Origin: Maricaulis parjimensis
GTDB lineage: Bacteria; Pseudomonadota; Alphaproteobacteria; Caulobacterales; Maricaulaceae
Reading direction: 5' to 3'
Assembly: GCF_016817355.1 (NCBI RefSeq)
Contig: NZ_JADOTT010000006.1
Location: forward strand, 1 to 64,000
Length of the DNA stretch: 64,000 nucleotides
Each line of letters starts with the position of its first letter. The first letter of the stretch is position 1. Position numbers and translations under genes: made by a program. Positions 27,754 through 36,511 of this stretch are shown here, piece after piece. The notes under the pieces are model-generated. The model had not been told where the DNA came from, made no database searches, and saw nothing but the letters and a program-made list of their open reading frames with translations.

Positions 27754-28430
27754 GTGATGAAACGCGCAGCCGCGATGTCAAACCCATGCGCCCCAAACTG
27801 GCGGCCTCGCTGATCCTGACCCGCCCTGTGGCCGACACGGTGGAAGTCCTGATGGGGCGCCGCTCGTCCAAGCATGTCTTCATGCCGAACAAATATGTCT
27901 TCCCGGGCGGCCGGGTGGACCGGGCTGACCTGACAGCGCCCTATGCCCGTGATCTGGACCCACGAGTGCTGGACATCATGTCCCGCACCCTCCCCGCTCA
28001 GCGCGCCCGAGCCGCGGCCGCAGCGGCCGTGCGCGAAACCGCCGAGGAAACCGGTCTGCTGATTGCCCGGGAGGGCGAAGTGCGCTCGCGCCATGCCAAT
28101 TGGTCGCCCTTCCGCAAGCACAGGGCGGCACCGGATCTGGGCGGGCTGAAACTCATCACCCGTGCCATAACCCCGCCGGGACGGACGCGCCGCTTCGATA
28201 CCTGGTTCTTCACCGCCGATGCCGGTGTCCTGTTCGACGACCGCCCGCCCTCACCCAGCCCCGAACTGGAAGACGTGCAATGGGTGCCGCTCGCCGAGAC
28301 CCGCGATCTGGACCTGCCCTTCGTGACGCATTTCGTGCTCGATGAGCTGGGCCGTGTCCTGCCGCCCGCCCCGGAAACGCCGCGCTGCATGCGTGCCCGT
28401 CATGGCAAGATGGTATTGGAGGCGCTTTGA
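27750..28430 (+). CDS. NUDIX hydrolase
   Basis: A 226-residue Nudix-fold pyrophosphohydrolase. The Nudix helix is recognisable as AAVRETAEETGLLI (REXXEEXG core). The preceding glycine part is FPGGRVDRAD and a roughly 30-residue insert separates the two, typical of the NUDT7/coenzyme-A-like and other long-insert Nudix families. The substrate cannot be fixed from sequence. It overlaps rnr by 4 bp and is followed after 1 bp by a small membrane-protein gene. Confidence 0.87.
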   Translation: MSDETRSRDVKPMRPKLAASLILTRPVADTVEVLMGRRSSKHVFMPNKYVFPGGRVDRADLTAPYARDLDPRVLDIMSRTLPAQRARAAAAAAVRETAEETGLLIAREGEVRSRHANWSPFRKHRAAPDLGGLKLITRAITPPGRTRRFDTWFFTADAGVLFDDRPPSPSPELEDVQWVPLAETRDLDLPFVTHFVLDELGRVLPPAPETPRCMRARHGKMVLEAL

Positions 28431-28431
28431 C

Positions 28432-28704
28432 ATGGCGCAGCCCCATCTCCTCGCCCGCCTGATCCGCAACCATCCCGCCCTGGCGCTGGGCCTGCCCTGG
28501 GGGCTGATCATGATCATTGTCATGACGGTGTTCAGCGTGCTTCAGGGCCAGGCCTTCCTCCCGACACTTGTGCTTCACGTGCCGCTCTACGGTCTGGGGG
28601 GATTGGCTTTCGGCTTCGCGATGAAATGGCTTGCCCTGCGCCAGATGCGCCGGCAGGCCGAAACGGCGCCGAACACAGACGAAACCCACCCGCCTGCCGC
28701 CTGA
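28432..28704 (+). CDS. small two-helix membrane protein, unknown
   Basis: A 90-residue protein with two hydrophobic segments (about 20-38 and 44-64) and a polar tail. I do not recognise the family. Its ATG follows the Nudix stop by one base, so it is almost certainly translated in the topA-rnr-Nudix message. Confidence 0.68.
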   Translation: MAQPHLLARLIRNHPALALGLPWGLIMIIVMTVFSVLQGQAFLPTLVLHVPLYGLGGLAFGFAMKWLALRQMRRQAETAPNTDETHPPAA

Positions 28705-28743
28705 GCGAGACGGCGCAGAAAAGCGGGGCTATAGCTCGCTGCC

Positions 28744-29919
28744 ATGTTCGCCCTGCTGACCGATATCCGTTATGGCCAGACCCGCGCGCTTGTCGCCGCG
28801 ATCTGCTGTGCCGCCGTGTGCGGGATCGTGTTCGGCCTGTCGATGCCACTGATCTCATTGCGGCTGGAATACATGACAGGGTCGGGGCTGGTCGTGGGCC
28901 TGAACGGTGCCGCGGCAGCGCTTTCCACTCTGGTCATGGCGCCGGTCATGCCGCGCATCATGCGCTTGGCCAAGCCGCGCTATCTGCTGAGCCTGGGCCT
29001 GGCCTGTGCCGCCGCCCTCTTCCTGCTTTTCCCGGTCTTCGTGAGCGTGGAAGCCTGGTTCGTCCTGCGCTTTATCGTCGGCTGCCTGATGACCCTGGTC
29101 TTCGTGATCTCGGAGAGCTGGATCAACCAAGTCGTCTCGCCGCACAGACGGGCACTGATGCTGGGCATTTACGGCACGGCCCTCGCCGGCGGGTTCGGCG
29201 TCGGCGGGCTGTTGTTCGCGGCACTCGACCCCATGGCGGACACGGCCTTCTGGCTGGGCGCGCTGATCTTCCTGGCCGGCATTCTCCCTGTGACCCTGCT
29301 GAAGGGGCCCCAGGCAGTACCGCCGGACGAGGAAGGCTCTTCCATCAAAGCCATCCTCAAGGCCGCAGGTTCGGCCCCTGCGGCGATTCTCGCGGGCCTG
29401 GCCTTCGGGGCCCTTGAAACCCTCGCCTTCTCGCTCCTGCCCGTCTATGGCGACCGGATCGGGCTGGAGCACGCCCTGATCGGTGCGCTCATGGTGGCAG
29501 CCGCCCTGGGCGGACTGTCCTTCCAGATCCCGCTGGGTTGGATCGCCGACAAGACGAACCGGCGCGCCACCCTGTTCTGGATCGCGGCCTTCACCACCCT
29601 GTCTCCCCTTGCGATGGGGCTAAGCAGTGGAAACCTCGCACTCTTGCTCATGCTTGTTTTCCTGCAGGCCGGCATGGCCAGCGGCATGTATTCGGTCGGC
29701 CTTTCACTGCTGGGTGAGCGCTTCTCCGGCGGCGCCATCGCGCCGGCCAATGCGGCCTTCATCTTTGCCTATGGACTGGGCAGTTTCGCAGGCCCGCCCA
29801 TAGCCGGTGGCGCCATGGACATGATGGGTCCCTGGGGCCTGCTCGTGACGCTTGCGGCGATCTCCGGCAGCTATGTCCTGATCGTGGGTCTGCGGAGCCT
29901 GACACGGCAGGCTGACTGA
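28744..29919 (+). CDS. MFS transporter (YcaD-like)
   Basis: A 391-residue twelve-helix major facilitator protein. The N-terminal half has FGLSMPLISLRLE and the ESWINQVVSPHRRALMLGIY segment characteristic of the YcaD-like MFS subgroup. The second half repeats the fold, with the cytoplasmic loop motif GWIADKTNRRATL. The substrate is unknown. It starts about 40 bp after the small membrane-protein gene and may belong to the same unit. Confidence 0.86.
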   Translation: MFALLTDIRYGQTRALVAAICCAAVCGIVFGLSMPLISLRLEYMTGSGLVVGLNGAAAALSTLVMAPVMPRIMRLAKPRYLLSLGLACAAALFLLFPVFVSVEAWFVLRFIVGCLMTLVFVISESWINQVVSPHRRALMLGIYGTALAGGFGVGGLLFAALDPMADTAFWLGALIFLAGILPVTLLKGPQAVPPDEEGSSIKAILKAAGSAPAAILAGLAFGALETLAFSLLPVYGDRIGLEHALIGALMVAAALGGLSFQIPLGWIADKTNRRATLFWIAAFTTLSPLAMGLSSGNLALLLMLVFLQAGMASGMYSVGLSLLGERFSGGAIAPANAAFIFAYGLGSFAGPPIAGGAMDMMGPWGLLVTLAAISGSYVLIVGLRSLTRQAD

Positions 29920-30018
29920 CCGCTGTCAGGAGTTGACTTCGTACCCTGCATGCGTATGTTCGCGCGCTCCCGCGACGGCACAGGGCCGTGTGCGCACCAA
30001 GTTTTATGGACCAGAGCC

Positions 30019-30186
30019 ATGGCGAAGCCGACAACCATCAAGATCCGCCTGAACTCCACGGCTGATACGGGTTACTTCTACGTGACCAAGAAGAATGCGC
30101 GTACGATGACCGAGAAGCTCGTGCTGAAGAAGTACGACCCGATCGCGCGCAAGCACGTCGAATTCAAGGAAGCCAAAATCAAGTAG
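30019..30186 (+). CDS. rpmG: 50S ribosomal protein L33
   Basis: A 55-residue L33 of the large ribosomal subunit ([20 protein letters not shown]...). It lacks the zinc-binding cysteines (C-minus form), as is usual in alphaproteobacteria. ATG 30019 gives the exact family N-terminus. A short GC hairpin (30194-30209) follows and may be a weak terminator. Confidence 0.97.
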   Translation: MAKPTTIKIRLNSTADTGYFYVTKKNARTMTEKLVLKKYDPIARKHVEFKEAKIK

Positions 30187-30242
30187 GTCGATGGCGCGAT
30201 TTATCGCGCTTCACTGAACGGTTTCAGGCAATAAGCCTTCAG

Positions 30243-30270
30243 TCAGGCCGCGGATGCTACCGCGGCCTGA
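30243..30270. repeat. 11-bp inverted repeat overlapping the pleD stop codon
   Basis: TCAGGCCGCGG (30243-30253) and CCGCGGCCTGA (30260-30270) are perfect inverted copies around ATGCTA. The element includes the pleD stop and last codons and faces the 3-prime end of rpmG, so it may help end or stabilise both converging transcripts. No T tract follows on either side. Confidence 0.6.
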
Positions 30271-31607
30271 ACTTGATTCCGGCCATCATGTTTCGCGGCA
30301 TACAAGGCCGTGTCCGCGCGGCGCAGCAGGCTCTCGAAGCTCTCGCCGATCTGGGCCTGGGCCAGACCGATACTCACCGTCACGGCGATGTCGGTGCCGT
30401 CTTCCAGCACAAAAGCCTCGTCCGCCACGCCGGCCCGCAGCCGCTCGGCGGCGATCTGGGCCTCGGCCATGCCGGCACCCGGCATCACGACCAGGAATTC
30501 CTCACCGCCATAACGCGCCGCCAGATCGAGGGCGCGCAGCGCGCTCTGCATGCGTTTGGCAAACCCCTGCAGGACATGGTCCCCGGCCTCATGGCCATAG
30601 AGGTCATTGATCGATTTGAAATGGTCGATATCCGCGATCATCACGGAAACCGGCGCACCGCCATTATTGGCCCCGGCCAGCGCCTGGCGCAGGCGTGAGG
30701 AGATATAGCGGCGGTTATGCAGGCCGGTCAGCGGATCGGTGACAGCCATTTCCAGACTGTGGTCGAGGGAAGCGCGCAAACGGTCCGCATAGCTCTTGCG
30801 GCGCAGCTGGGTGCGCGCCCGGGCATTCAACTCACCCGCATCGACCGGACGGTGAATGATGTCATTCACGCCGAGATCGAGGGCCCGGACAGCCTTGGGC
30901 ACATCATCCGTGCTGACCACGGCCAGAATCGGTAATTGGCGCGTCTCGGCATCCGAACGGATGCGCGCGCACAGGCGAAGCCCGTCATAATCGGGCGATG
31001 TCAGATCGACGATGAGCAGGTCCGCACCGGCCCGGGCGGCGGCAACAGCCTGCGCCGGGTCCGTGAAACAGCTGGCCGCCACGCCCGCCGGCAGAGCCGA
31101 CTCATAGCGCTTGGAAGCACGCGGATCTGCAGACACGATGATGGCGTGATGCCCTTCGGTCTGCTCCTCGACGATGTCCGCATCCACCTCTGAAAAGGCG
31201 GCACTGGATTCGCGGTGGCGCAGTTCGTCCAGCAGGGTTTTCAGACGCAGAAGGCTGCGCACCCGGGCGAACAGGGCAACATCATCAATCGGCTTGGTCA
31301 GGAAATCATCCGCGCCGGACTCCAGGCCGCGGATCCGGTCTTCGCGCTGGTCGAGTGCGGTGACCATGACAACCGGGATGTGGCGGGTATGACGATCAGC
31401 CTTCAGCTTGGCACAGGTCTCATACCCGTCCATGCGTGGCATCATCACATCGAGAAGAATCAGGTCCGGCTGTTGCGAGCGGGCGACTTCGATCGCCTCG
31501 AAACCATCGCTGGCCGTGCAGACATCGAAATACTCAGCCTGGAGCCGCGCCTCGAGAAGGCGCACATTCGCAGCCTGATCATCGACAACAAGGATACGCG
31601 CACTCAC
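30243..31607 (-). CDS. pleD: PleD-type diguanylate cyclase response regulator
   Basis: Makes cyclic di-GMP after phosphorylation and drives the swarmer-to-stalked transition in Caulobacter. 454 residues in the PleD order: receiver 1 (phosphoacceptor D53 in LILLDVMMPRMDG), receiver 2 (about 155-270, an adaptor domain, still with an Asp in LIVDLTSPDYDG), and a GGDEF domain with active-site GGEEF (367-371). The product-inhibition I-site RALD (358-361) lies five residues before it, at the standard spacing. Located 10 bp downstream of divK, the same order as in Caulobacter. Confidence 0.97.
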   Translation of the reverse strand: MSARILVVDDQAANVRLLEARLQAEYFDVCTASDGFEAIEVARSQQPDLILLDVMMPRMDGYETCAKLKADRHTRHIPVVMVTALDQREDRIRGLESGADDFLTKPIDDVALFARVRSLLRLKTLLDELRHRESSAAFSEVDADIVEEQTEGHHAIIVSADPRASKRYESALPAGVAASCFTDPAQAVAAARAGADLLIVDLTSPDYDGLRLCARIRSDAETRQLPILAVVSTDDVPKAVRALDLGVNDIIHRPVDAGELNARARTQLRRKSYADRLRASLDHSLEMAVTDPLTGLHNRRYISSRLRQALAGANNGGAPVSVMIADIDHFKSINDLYGHEAGDHVLQGFAKRMQSALRALDLAARYGGEEFLVVMPGAGMAEAQIAAERLRAGVADEAFVLEDGTDIAVTVSIGLAQAQIGESFESLLRRADTALYAAKHDGRNQVQAAVASAA

Positions 31608-31617
31608 CAGAAACTCC

Positions 31618-31983
31618 CTAATCCAGGAACTGGCGAACGGTCTCGATGAAGGTGGTCACGGTAATCGGTTTGGACAGGTAGGCTTCACAGCCTCCTTCCC
31701 GAATCCGTTCCTCATCCCCTTTCATCGCGAACGCCGTCACGGCGACAACAGGAATGGCCGACAGGGATTCGTCGTCCTTGAGCCACTTGGTGACTTCAAG
31801 GCCGGAGACTTCCGGCAACTGGATGTCCATGAGAATCAGGTCGGGTGTATGTTCACGGGCGAGTTCGAGCGCCTTGAAGCCATCCTTCGTCTGCAAGGTC
31901 TCATAGCCATGAGCTTCAAGCAGATCGTTGAAGAGCTTCATGTTGAGCTCGTTATCCTCGACGATCAGAACCTTTTTCGGCAT
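31618..31983 (-). CDS. divK: single-domain response regulator DivK
   Basis: An essential cell-fate regulator that, when phosphorylated, restrains the CckA-CtrA pathway through DivL. The 121 residues are a lone receiver domain ([19 protein letters not shown]...) with phosphoacceptor D53 in LILMDIQLP and the conserved [19 protein letters not shown] and SKP segments, nearly the Caulobacter sequence. ATG 31983 is chosen for its match to the family; an in-frame ATG at 31995 is possible. A TTAACCA half-box and a GAGTC (GANTC) methylation site lie in the divergent promoter region (32073-32089), possibly CtrA and CcrM targets. Confidence 0.97.
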   Translation of the reverse strand: MPKKVLIVEDNELNMKLFNDLLEAHGYETLQTKDGFKALELAREHTPDLILMDIQLPEVSGLEVTKWLKDDESLSAIPVVAVTAFAMKGDEERIREGGCEAYLSKPITVTTFIETVRQFLD

Positions 31984-32160
31984 GACCTGCAGCATGTCGG
32001 CGACGCGCTTCCCGTGTAATGCACGCTTTTTACGTGCGTGTTTGACCCCGCCTGCATCAAACCCGATCTTCCTTAACCAACCATGAGTCACCGAGCACTT
32101 TTCGGGCTCACAGGAACAAGATAAGAACAAAATCGTTCAATTAAAGGCCTGGAGAATAGC

Positions 32161-33066
32161 GTGACGGGAAACGCCAACCGGATTGGGATTGATTTGGGCG
32201 GAACCAAGATTGAGGCCGTCCTGATGGCCCCGGACGGCGCCATTCTCGCCCGTGAGCGGATCGCTACGCCTCCAGATTATGCCGCCAGCCTCGACGCCAT
32301 TGCAGCCCTAGTGGGACGCATCGAGGATGGCGGATTGCCTTGCCGCACGGGCCTAGGCCACCCCGGCTCTCTTAATCCTGAGACCGGGCTCATGCGCAAT
32401 GCCAACTCCACCTGGCTCAATGGAAAGCCTCTCAAGCGCGATCTGTCTGCACGTCTGGGGCGGGATGTACGCACCGCCAATGATGCCGATTGTTTCGCCC
32501 TTTCAGAAGCCAGAGACGGAGCCGGAACAGGCGCAGACAGCGTGTTCGGGGTGATTCTGGGAACCGGCGTTGGCGGCGGGCTGGTCTTTGACGGAGCCCT
32601 TCACGCCGGGGCCGGACAGAAGGCGGGGGAATGGGGACATAATCCCCTGCCCTGGCTCCAGGCCGACGAGTATCCAGGCATCCCATGCTGGTGTGGCAAG
32701 TCCGGCTGCCTGGAAACCTGGCTCTCCGGCCCGGGCCTGTCGCGCTGGCATGCGGCCGAAACCGGTGAGGTGCGCGATGCCGCCGACATCCTGTCGGCGC
32801 AGGATGGTCCGGCAAAGGCCAGCCGAGCCCGCTATGTCAGCCGGATGGCACGCGGTCTCGCCCACGTCATCAATCTCGTCGACCCTGATGTCGTCGTGCT
32901 GGGCGGGGGCGTTTCCAATGCGCCCGGCCTGGCGGAGGACGCGGAAGCCGCCCTGCCTGCACTCGTCTTCGCCGACGGGATCGCTACGCCTGTTCTCAAG
33001 AACCTTCATGGCGACAGTTCCGGCGTGCGTGGTGCCGCCTGGCTCTGGCCACCGGAGTGTGAATGA
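32161..33066 (+). CDS. ROK-family sugar kinase (fructokinase/N-acetylglucosamine kinase type)
   Basis: A 301-residue cytoplasmic ATP-dependent sugar kinase. Motifs: phosphate loop GIDLGGTKIEA, catalytic Asp in TANDADCFALSEA, GTGVGGGLV, and the ROK zinc site HN..CWCGKSGCLETWLSG. The NSTWLNGKPL segment resembles Mak-type fructokinases, so fructose is the best guess, with GlcNAc an alternative. The start is GTG 32161 behind GGAG. The end overlaps dinB (ATGA). Divergent from divK. Confidence 0.91.
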   Translation: MTGNANRIGIDLGGTKIEAVLMAPDGAILARERIATPPDYAASLDAIAALVGRIEDGGLPCRTGLGHPGSLNPETGLMRNANSTWLNGKPLKRDLSARLGRDVRTANDADCFALSEARDGAGTGADSVFGVILGTGVGGGLVFDGALHAGAGQKAGEWGHNPLPWLQADEYPGIPCWCGKSGCLETWLSGPGLSRWHAAETGEVRDAADILSAQDGPAKASRARYVSRMARGLAHVINLVDPDVVVLGGGVSNAPGLAEDAEAALPALVFADGIATPVLKNLHGDSSGVRGAAWLWPPECE

Positions 33067-34364
33067 CCGGCCAGCCAAGTGATCCGGGTTATTGCCGCGC
33101 CTGCCTGGAACCCCTGGCCGGCGGCGAGCCGGCCTGTCCGGCCTGCGGCTCGCACAAACTCCTGCGCCATGCCGAGATCAACACGCTCTCCATCGCCCAT
33201 ATCGATTGCGACGCCTTTTTCGCTGCGATCGAGAAACGCGACAATCCGGCCCTGGAAGACAAGCCGGTCATCATAGGAGGCGGTCAGCGCGGCGTTGTGT
33301 CGACCTGCTGCTACATCGCGCGCCTCTACGGCGTGCATTCCGCCATGCCGATGTTCCAGGCGCTGAAGGCCTGTCCGGACGCCGTGGTGATCAAGCGGGA
33401 GCATGGCAAATACACAAGGGAAGGCTATCGGATCCGGGAGATGATGAGCGATATCACTCCGCTGGTGGAACCGCTCTCCATCGACGAGGCCTTCCTGGAC
33501 CTGACCGGCACCAGCCGGCTGCATCACGCGCCACCGGCCCTGACCCTGTTGCGCCTGCAGCGCGCCATTCGGGAGGAGGTCGGGATCACGGTTTCGGTCG
33601 GCCTGTCCTTCAACAAATTCCTCGCCAAGACGGCCTCCGACCTGGACAAGCCGCATGGTTTCGCCGTGATCGGCGAAGCGGAGGCGCAGGACTTCCTCGC
33701 CAAACGGCCGGTCCGGGCGATCTATGGCGTCGGACCGGCGTTTGCGGCCAAGCTGGAACGCGACGGCATCCGCACGCTGGCCGATATCCGCCGCCAGGGC
33801 GACAAGGCCATGGCCCAGCGCTATGGCGATATGGGCTACCACCTCTCCCGCCTCTCGCGCGGCGAGGATACGCGCAAGGTCTCGCCAGTGCGCGAGCGCA
33901 AGAGCGTGTCCAGTGAGACGACCTTTAACGCGGACCATGATGATGGCGATGTGCTGAAGAAACAGCTCTGGCGCCTGTGCGTGAAGGTCTCCGACCAGAT
34001 GAAGGCGAAGGGGATTTCCGGATCCGTGGTGACGCTGAAACTCAAGACGTCGGACTTCAAGTCTCGCACGAGACGACGCACGCTGAATGAACCGAGCCAG
34101 CTGGCCGACACGCTCTTCCGGGTCGGGCGTGAATTACTGGCCAAGGAAGTCGACGGCACGCGCTACCGGCTGATCGGGATCGGTTTCTCGGACCTGCGGG
34201 ACGCTGTGGGGGATGCCGGTGATCTGCTCGACCCCAATGCTATCCGCCGGGCCACCGCAGAGCGCGCGATGGACAAGGCGCGTGAGAAATTCGGCGGCGA
34301 TGCCGTGGTGAAAGGCATTGGTTTCCGCTCAAAGCCGAAGCGCGAGCCGGGTGATCAGAGATAA
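33063..34364 (+). CDS. dinB: DNA polymerase IV (Y-family) with N-terminal zinc finger
   Basis: A translesion polymerase, 433 residues. After an N-terminal CxxC...CxxC element (CRAC at 11-14, CPAC at 25-28), the Y-family palm starts with IAHIDCDAFFAAIE and the catalytic pair is in EPLSIDEAFLD. The fingers, thumb (helix-hairpin-helix IYGVGPAFAAKL) and little-finger domains follow. The zinc-finger extension is a known feature of some alphaproteobacterial DinB proteins and absent from E. coli DinB. ATG 33063 overlaps the ROK stop, which fixes the start. I see no LexA box nearby. Confidence 0.94.
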   Translation: MTGQPSDPGYCRACLEPLAGGEPACPACGSHKLLRHAEINTLSIAHIDCDAFFAAIEKRDNPALEDKPVIIGGGQRGVVSTCCYIARLYGVHSAMPMFQALKACPDAVVIKREHGKYTREGYRIREMMSDITPLVEPLSIDEAFLDLTGTSRLHHAPPALTLLRLQRAIREEVGITVSVGLSFNKFLAKTASDLDKPHGFAVIGEAEAQDFLAKRPVRAIYGVGPAFAAKLERDGIRTLADIRRQGDKAMAQRYGDMGYHLSRLSRGEDTRKVSPVRERKSVSSETTFNADHDDGDVLKKQLWRLCVKVSDQMKAKGISGSVVTLKLKTSDFKSRTRRRTLNEPSQLADTLFRVGRELLAKEVDGTRYRLIGIGFSDLRDAVGDAGDLLDPNAIRRATAERAMDKAREKFGGDAVVKGIGFRSKPKREPGDQR

Positions 34365-35218
34365 GTCTCGAACCACTCAAAGGGCAGCGGCCAGAAGCCG
34401 GCCGCCTCGCGGCTGAAAGCGCCGGCATGATCGACCTTGCGAGCGCCGACATCCTGGGGTGACAGGCGGACGATTTCCGGATTGGCGGCACTGTAGAGGC
34501 TCATCATTTCCCGCGCGGAGCGCTCGGACGCCAATTGATCATCGGTGAAGGTATAGTTCCGGATCGGCGTGGTGAGCGTATCGAAACGCGACCCTTCGAT
34601 CTCACCGAGGAGATCCCCGAAATAGCGTTTCCGGAAGGCCCAGTTGCGCCATTGCTGAAAGACCGGCTTGGGCAAGGCCGTGCCGCCCCACAAACCACCC
34701 TCGGCGATATGCCCTTTCAGGGCCAGGTTGAGGGGGCCGATGCCGAGCCAGAACAGCAAGGCGCGCGGGATATAGGCCGGGTCGTGGGAGCCCCAATATC
34801 CAGATCCGCAACAGACAAAGGCATGGGCCCGCGCACGGTCGGCATTGTCGGCAAACCCGACCAGATGACCGCCGACCGAATGCCCCAGCGTGAAGACAGG
34901 CTTGCCCGGCGCCAGGTCTGCCGCGCGGTCGAGTGCCGCGGGAAAATCCAGTCGCGCCCAGTCGAGAATATCAGCCTGGAAGCCTCTCAACCTGTCGGGC
35001 GCCGAGCCGGCCACGCCGCGATAATCATAGATCAGGCAAGCAAAACCCTGCTCCGCGCCTTGTGCGGCGATCTTGCGGTAGAAGCCCTTGGGAAAGCCGG
35101 TGCCCGAGGAAATCAGTACAGCCGCTTTGGGATTGTCAGGCGCAAGAATCCGGCCGGACAGGGAATACCCGTCGCGCGCGTCAAACCGGATCTCGTTTTC
35201 CTGGATCAATTGGGTCAT
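34355..35218 (-). CDS. alpha/beta hydrolase
   Basis: A 287-residue serine hydrolase-fold protein without a signal peptide. The nucleophile elbow is GHSVGG (around residue 113), an oxyanion-side SSGTGFPKGFY lies near residue 38, and a DHAGAF segment near 265 supplies the likely His. The substrate is unknown. It is convergent with dinB, overlapping by 10 bp. Confidence 0.85.
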   Translation of the reverse strand: MTQLIQENEIRFDARDGYSLSGRILAPDNPKAAVLISSGTGFPKGFYRKIAAQGAEQGFACLIYDYRGVAGSAPDRLRGFQADILDWARLDFPAALDRAADLAPGKPVFTLGHSVGGHLVGFADNADRARAHAFVCCGSGYWGSHDPAYIPRALLFWLGIGPLNLALKGHIAEGGLWGGTALPKPVFQQWRNWAFRKRYFGDLLGEIEGSRFDTLTTPIRNYTFTDDQLASERSAREMMSLYSAANPEIVRLSPQDVGARKVDHAGAFSREAAGFWPLPFEWFETYL

Positions 35219-35319
35219 TCACGTACTCTGCCCGATGACGTGCGCGTCAAGTCAAGAAGGCGGATTGCATGAGGTCCATACGCGGCTAAGTTTCGCTCCA
35301 ACGCAGCGAGGAGATTCCC

Positions 35320-35781
35320 ATGTCCGCGATCGAAACCCGCCTGTCCGAACTGGGCATCACCCTGCCCGAACCGGTCGCCCCCGTGGCCAATTACGTGCCT
35401 TTCGTCCAGACCGGCAGCCAGGTCTTTATTTCCGGTCAGGTCTCCATCGCCCCGGACGGGCTGGTGAAGGGCACGCTGGGCAGTGACATGGATGTGGCAG
35501 CCGGCCAGGCCGCAGCGCGTCTGTGCGGCATCAATCTGATCGCCCAGCTGAAGGCCGCCTGCGGTGGCGATCTGTCCCGCCTGAAACGCGTGGTGAAGCT
35601 CGGTGGTTTCGTGGCTGCCGTGCCCGGCTTCACGGATATTCCCCAGGTGATCAATGGCTGTTCGGACCTGATGGTGGATGTCTTCGGCGATGCCGGACGC
35701 CACGCCCGCTCGGCCGTGTCCTGCCCGGTCCTGCCGCTCGGTGCCGCGGTTGAAGTGGACGGGATTTTCGAAATCGCCTGA
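35320..35781 (+). CDS. RidA/YjgF-family protein (second subgroup)
   Basis: A 153-residue member of the Rid family, which hydrolyse reactive enamine/imine intermediates or have related roles. The sequence VFISGQVSIAPDGLVKGTLG and the later VVKLGGFVAAVPGFTDIPQVINGCSDLM match the longer RidA-like group (COG0251 subgroup with an SARSAVSCPVLPLGA end). The classic catalytic Arg near the C-terminus reads ARSAV rather than R-x-x-x-V of archetypal RidA, so activity is uncertain. GAGGAG precedes the start. Confidence 0.88.
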   Translation: MSAIETRLSELGITLPEPVAPVANYVPFVQTGSQVFISGQVSIAPDGLVKGTLGSDMDVAAGQAAARLCGINLIAQLKAACGGDLSRLKRVVKLGGFVAAVPGFTDIPQVINGCSDLMVDVFGDAGRHARSAVSCPVLPLGAAVEVDGIFEIA

Positions 35782-35784
35782 CGA

Positions 35785-36357
35785 TCAGCCGGCGGTGACA
35801 TGGCTGACAAAGATCGAGACACCGATCAGGATCAGCGTGGCGCCGCCGCCAATCTCGGCCCATCCGCCCAGCTTCTCACCCACCTTGGGTCCGATCCGGT
35901 AGCCCAGCGAAGCGATCAGGAAGGATGACAGACCGACCATGAGGGCCGTCCAGACGGGACCACCCGAAACTGACAGCGCGACCCCGACCGCCGCGGCATC
36001 GATACTCGTCCCCAGCGCCGTGACGGCTGTGCCCGCCAGAGAGCGGTTCGCCGGAGGCGCGTCTTCCGCAGCCTCATCATCGCCCGACAGGCCGTTGCGG
36101 ATCATCATGCCGCCAATGCCCGCCAGCAGGATCAGGGCGATCCAGTGATCCAGAGCCGTGATCCAGCTGCCGGCCACGCGGGCCAGCAGCCAGCCGGCCA
36201 GACACATCAGACCTTCAGACAGGCCGAAGACCGCACCCGTTCTCAACGCTTCCGGTGTGCGCGCACCCGGATGCCCCGCACCGCGCGCCAGAGCCGCGGC
36301 GAAGGCATCGGTGGACAGGGACAGGCTGGTGAGGACAAGCAGGACGGGCGACAGCAT
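35785..36357 (-). CDS. mntP: manganese efflux pump MntP (DUF204)
   Basis: A 190-residue membrane exporter with six helices, matching the MntP fold: an internal repeat, each half with an acidic helix motif (SLSLSTDAFAAALARG and ALGTSIDAAAVGVALS). MntP protects cells from manganese excess. I looked for the yybP-ykoY manganese riboswitch that often controls it and did not see one in the 120 bp upstream. Tail to tail with the RidA-like gene (3-bp gap). Confidence 0.93.
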   Translation of the reverse strand: MLSPVLLVLTSLSLSTDAFAAALARGAGHPGARTPEALRTGAVFGLSEGLMCLAGWLLARVAGSWITALDHWIALILLAGIGGMMIRNGLSGDDEAAEDAPPANRSLAGTAVTALGTSIDAAAVGVALSVSGGPVWTALMVGLSSFLIASLGYRIGPKVGEKLGGWAEIGGGATLILIGVSIFVSHVTAG

Positions 36358-36511
36358 GATGTTCCCATAGGCGGGCGTTGAGTTCGGGACAAGCCGACGG
36401 GTACAGCCTGACGCGGATACACGCGGATTTTACACGCGCACCTCTCGCCGCCACGGACGAGACCGGCTAAGTACGATCTACAACACGAACTTCTCTTGAG
36501 GATTTGTCCTG

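Noticed and set aside
36358-36480. Manganese (yybP-ykoY) riboswitch upstream of mntP
   Set aside because: The conserved GGGGAGUA and UACUCG-type blocks are not found in the 120 bp upstream.
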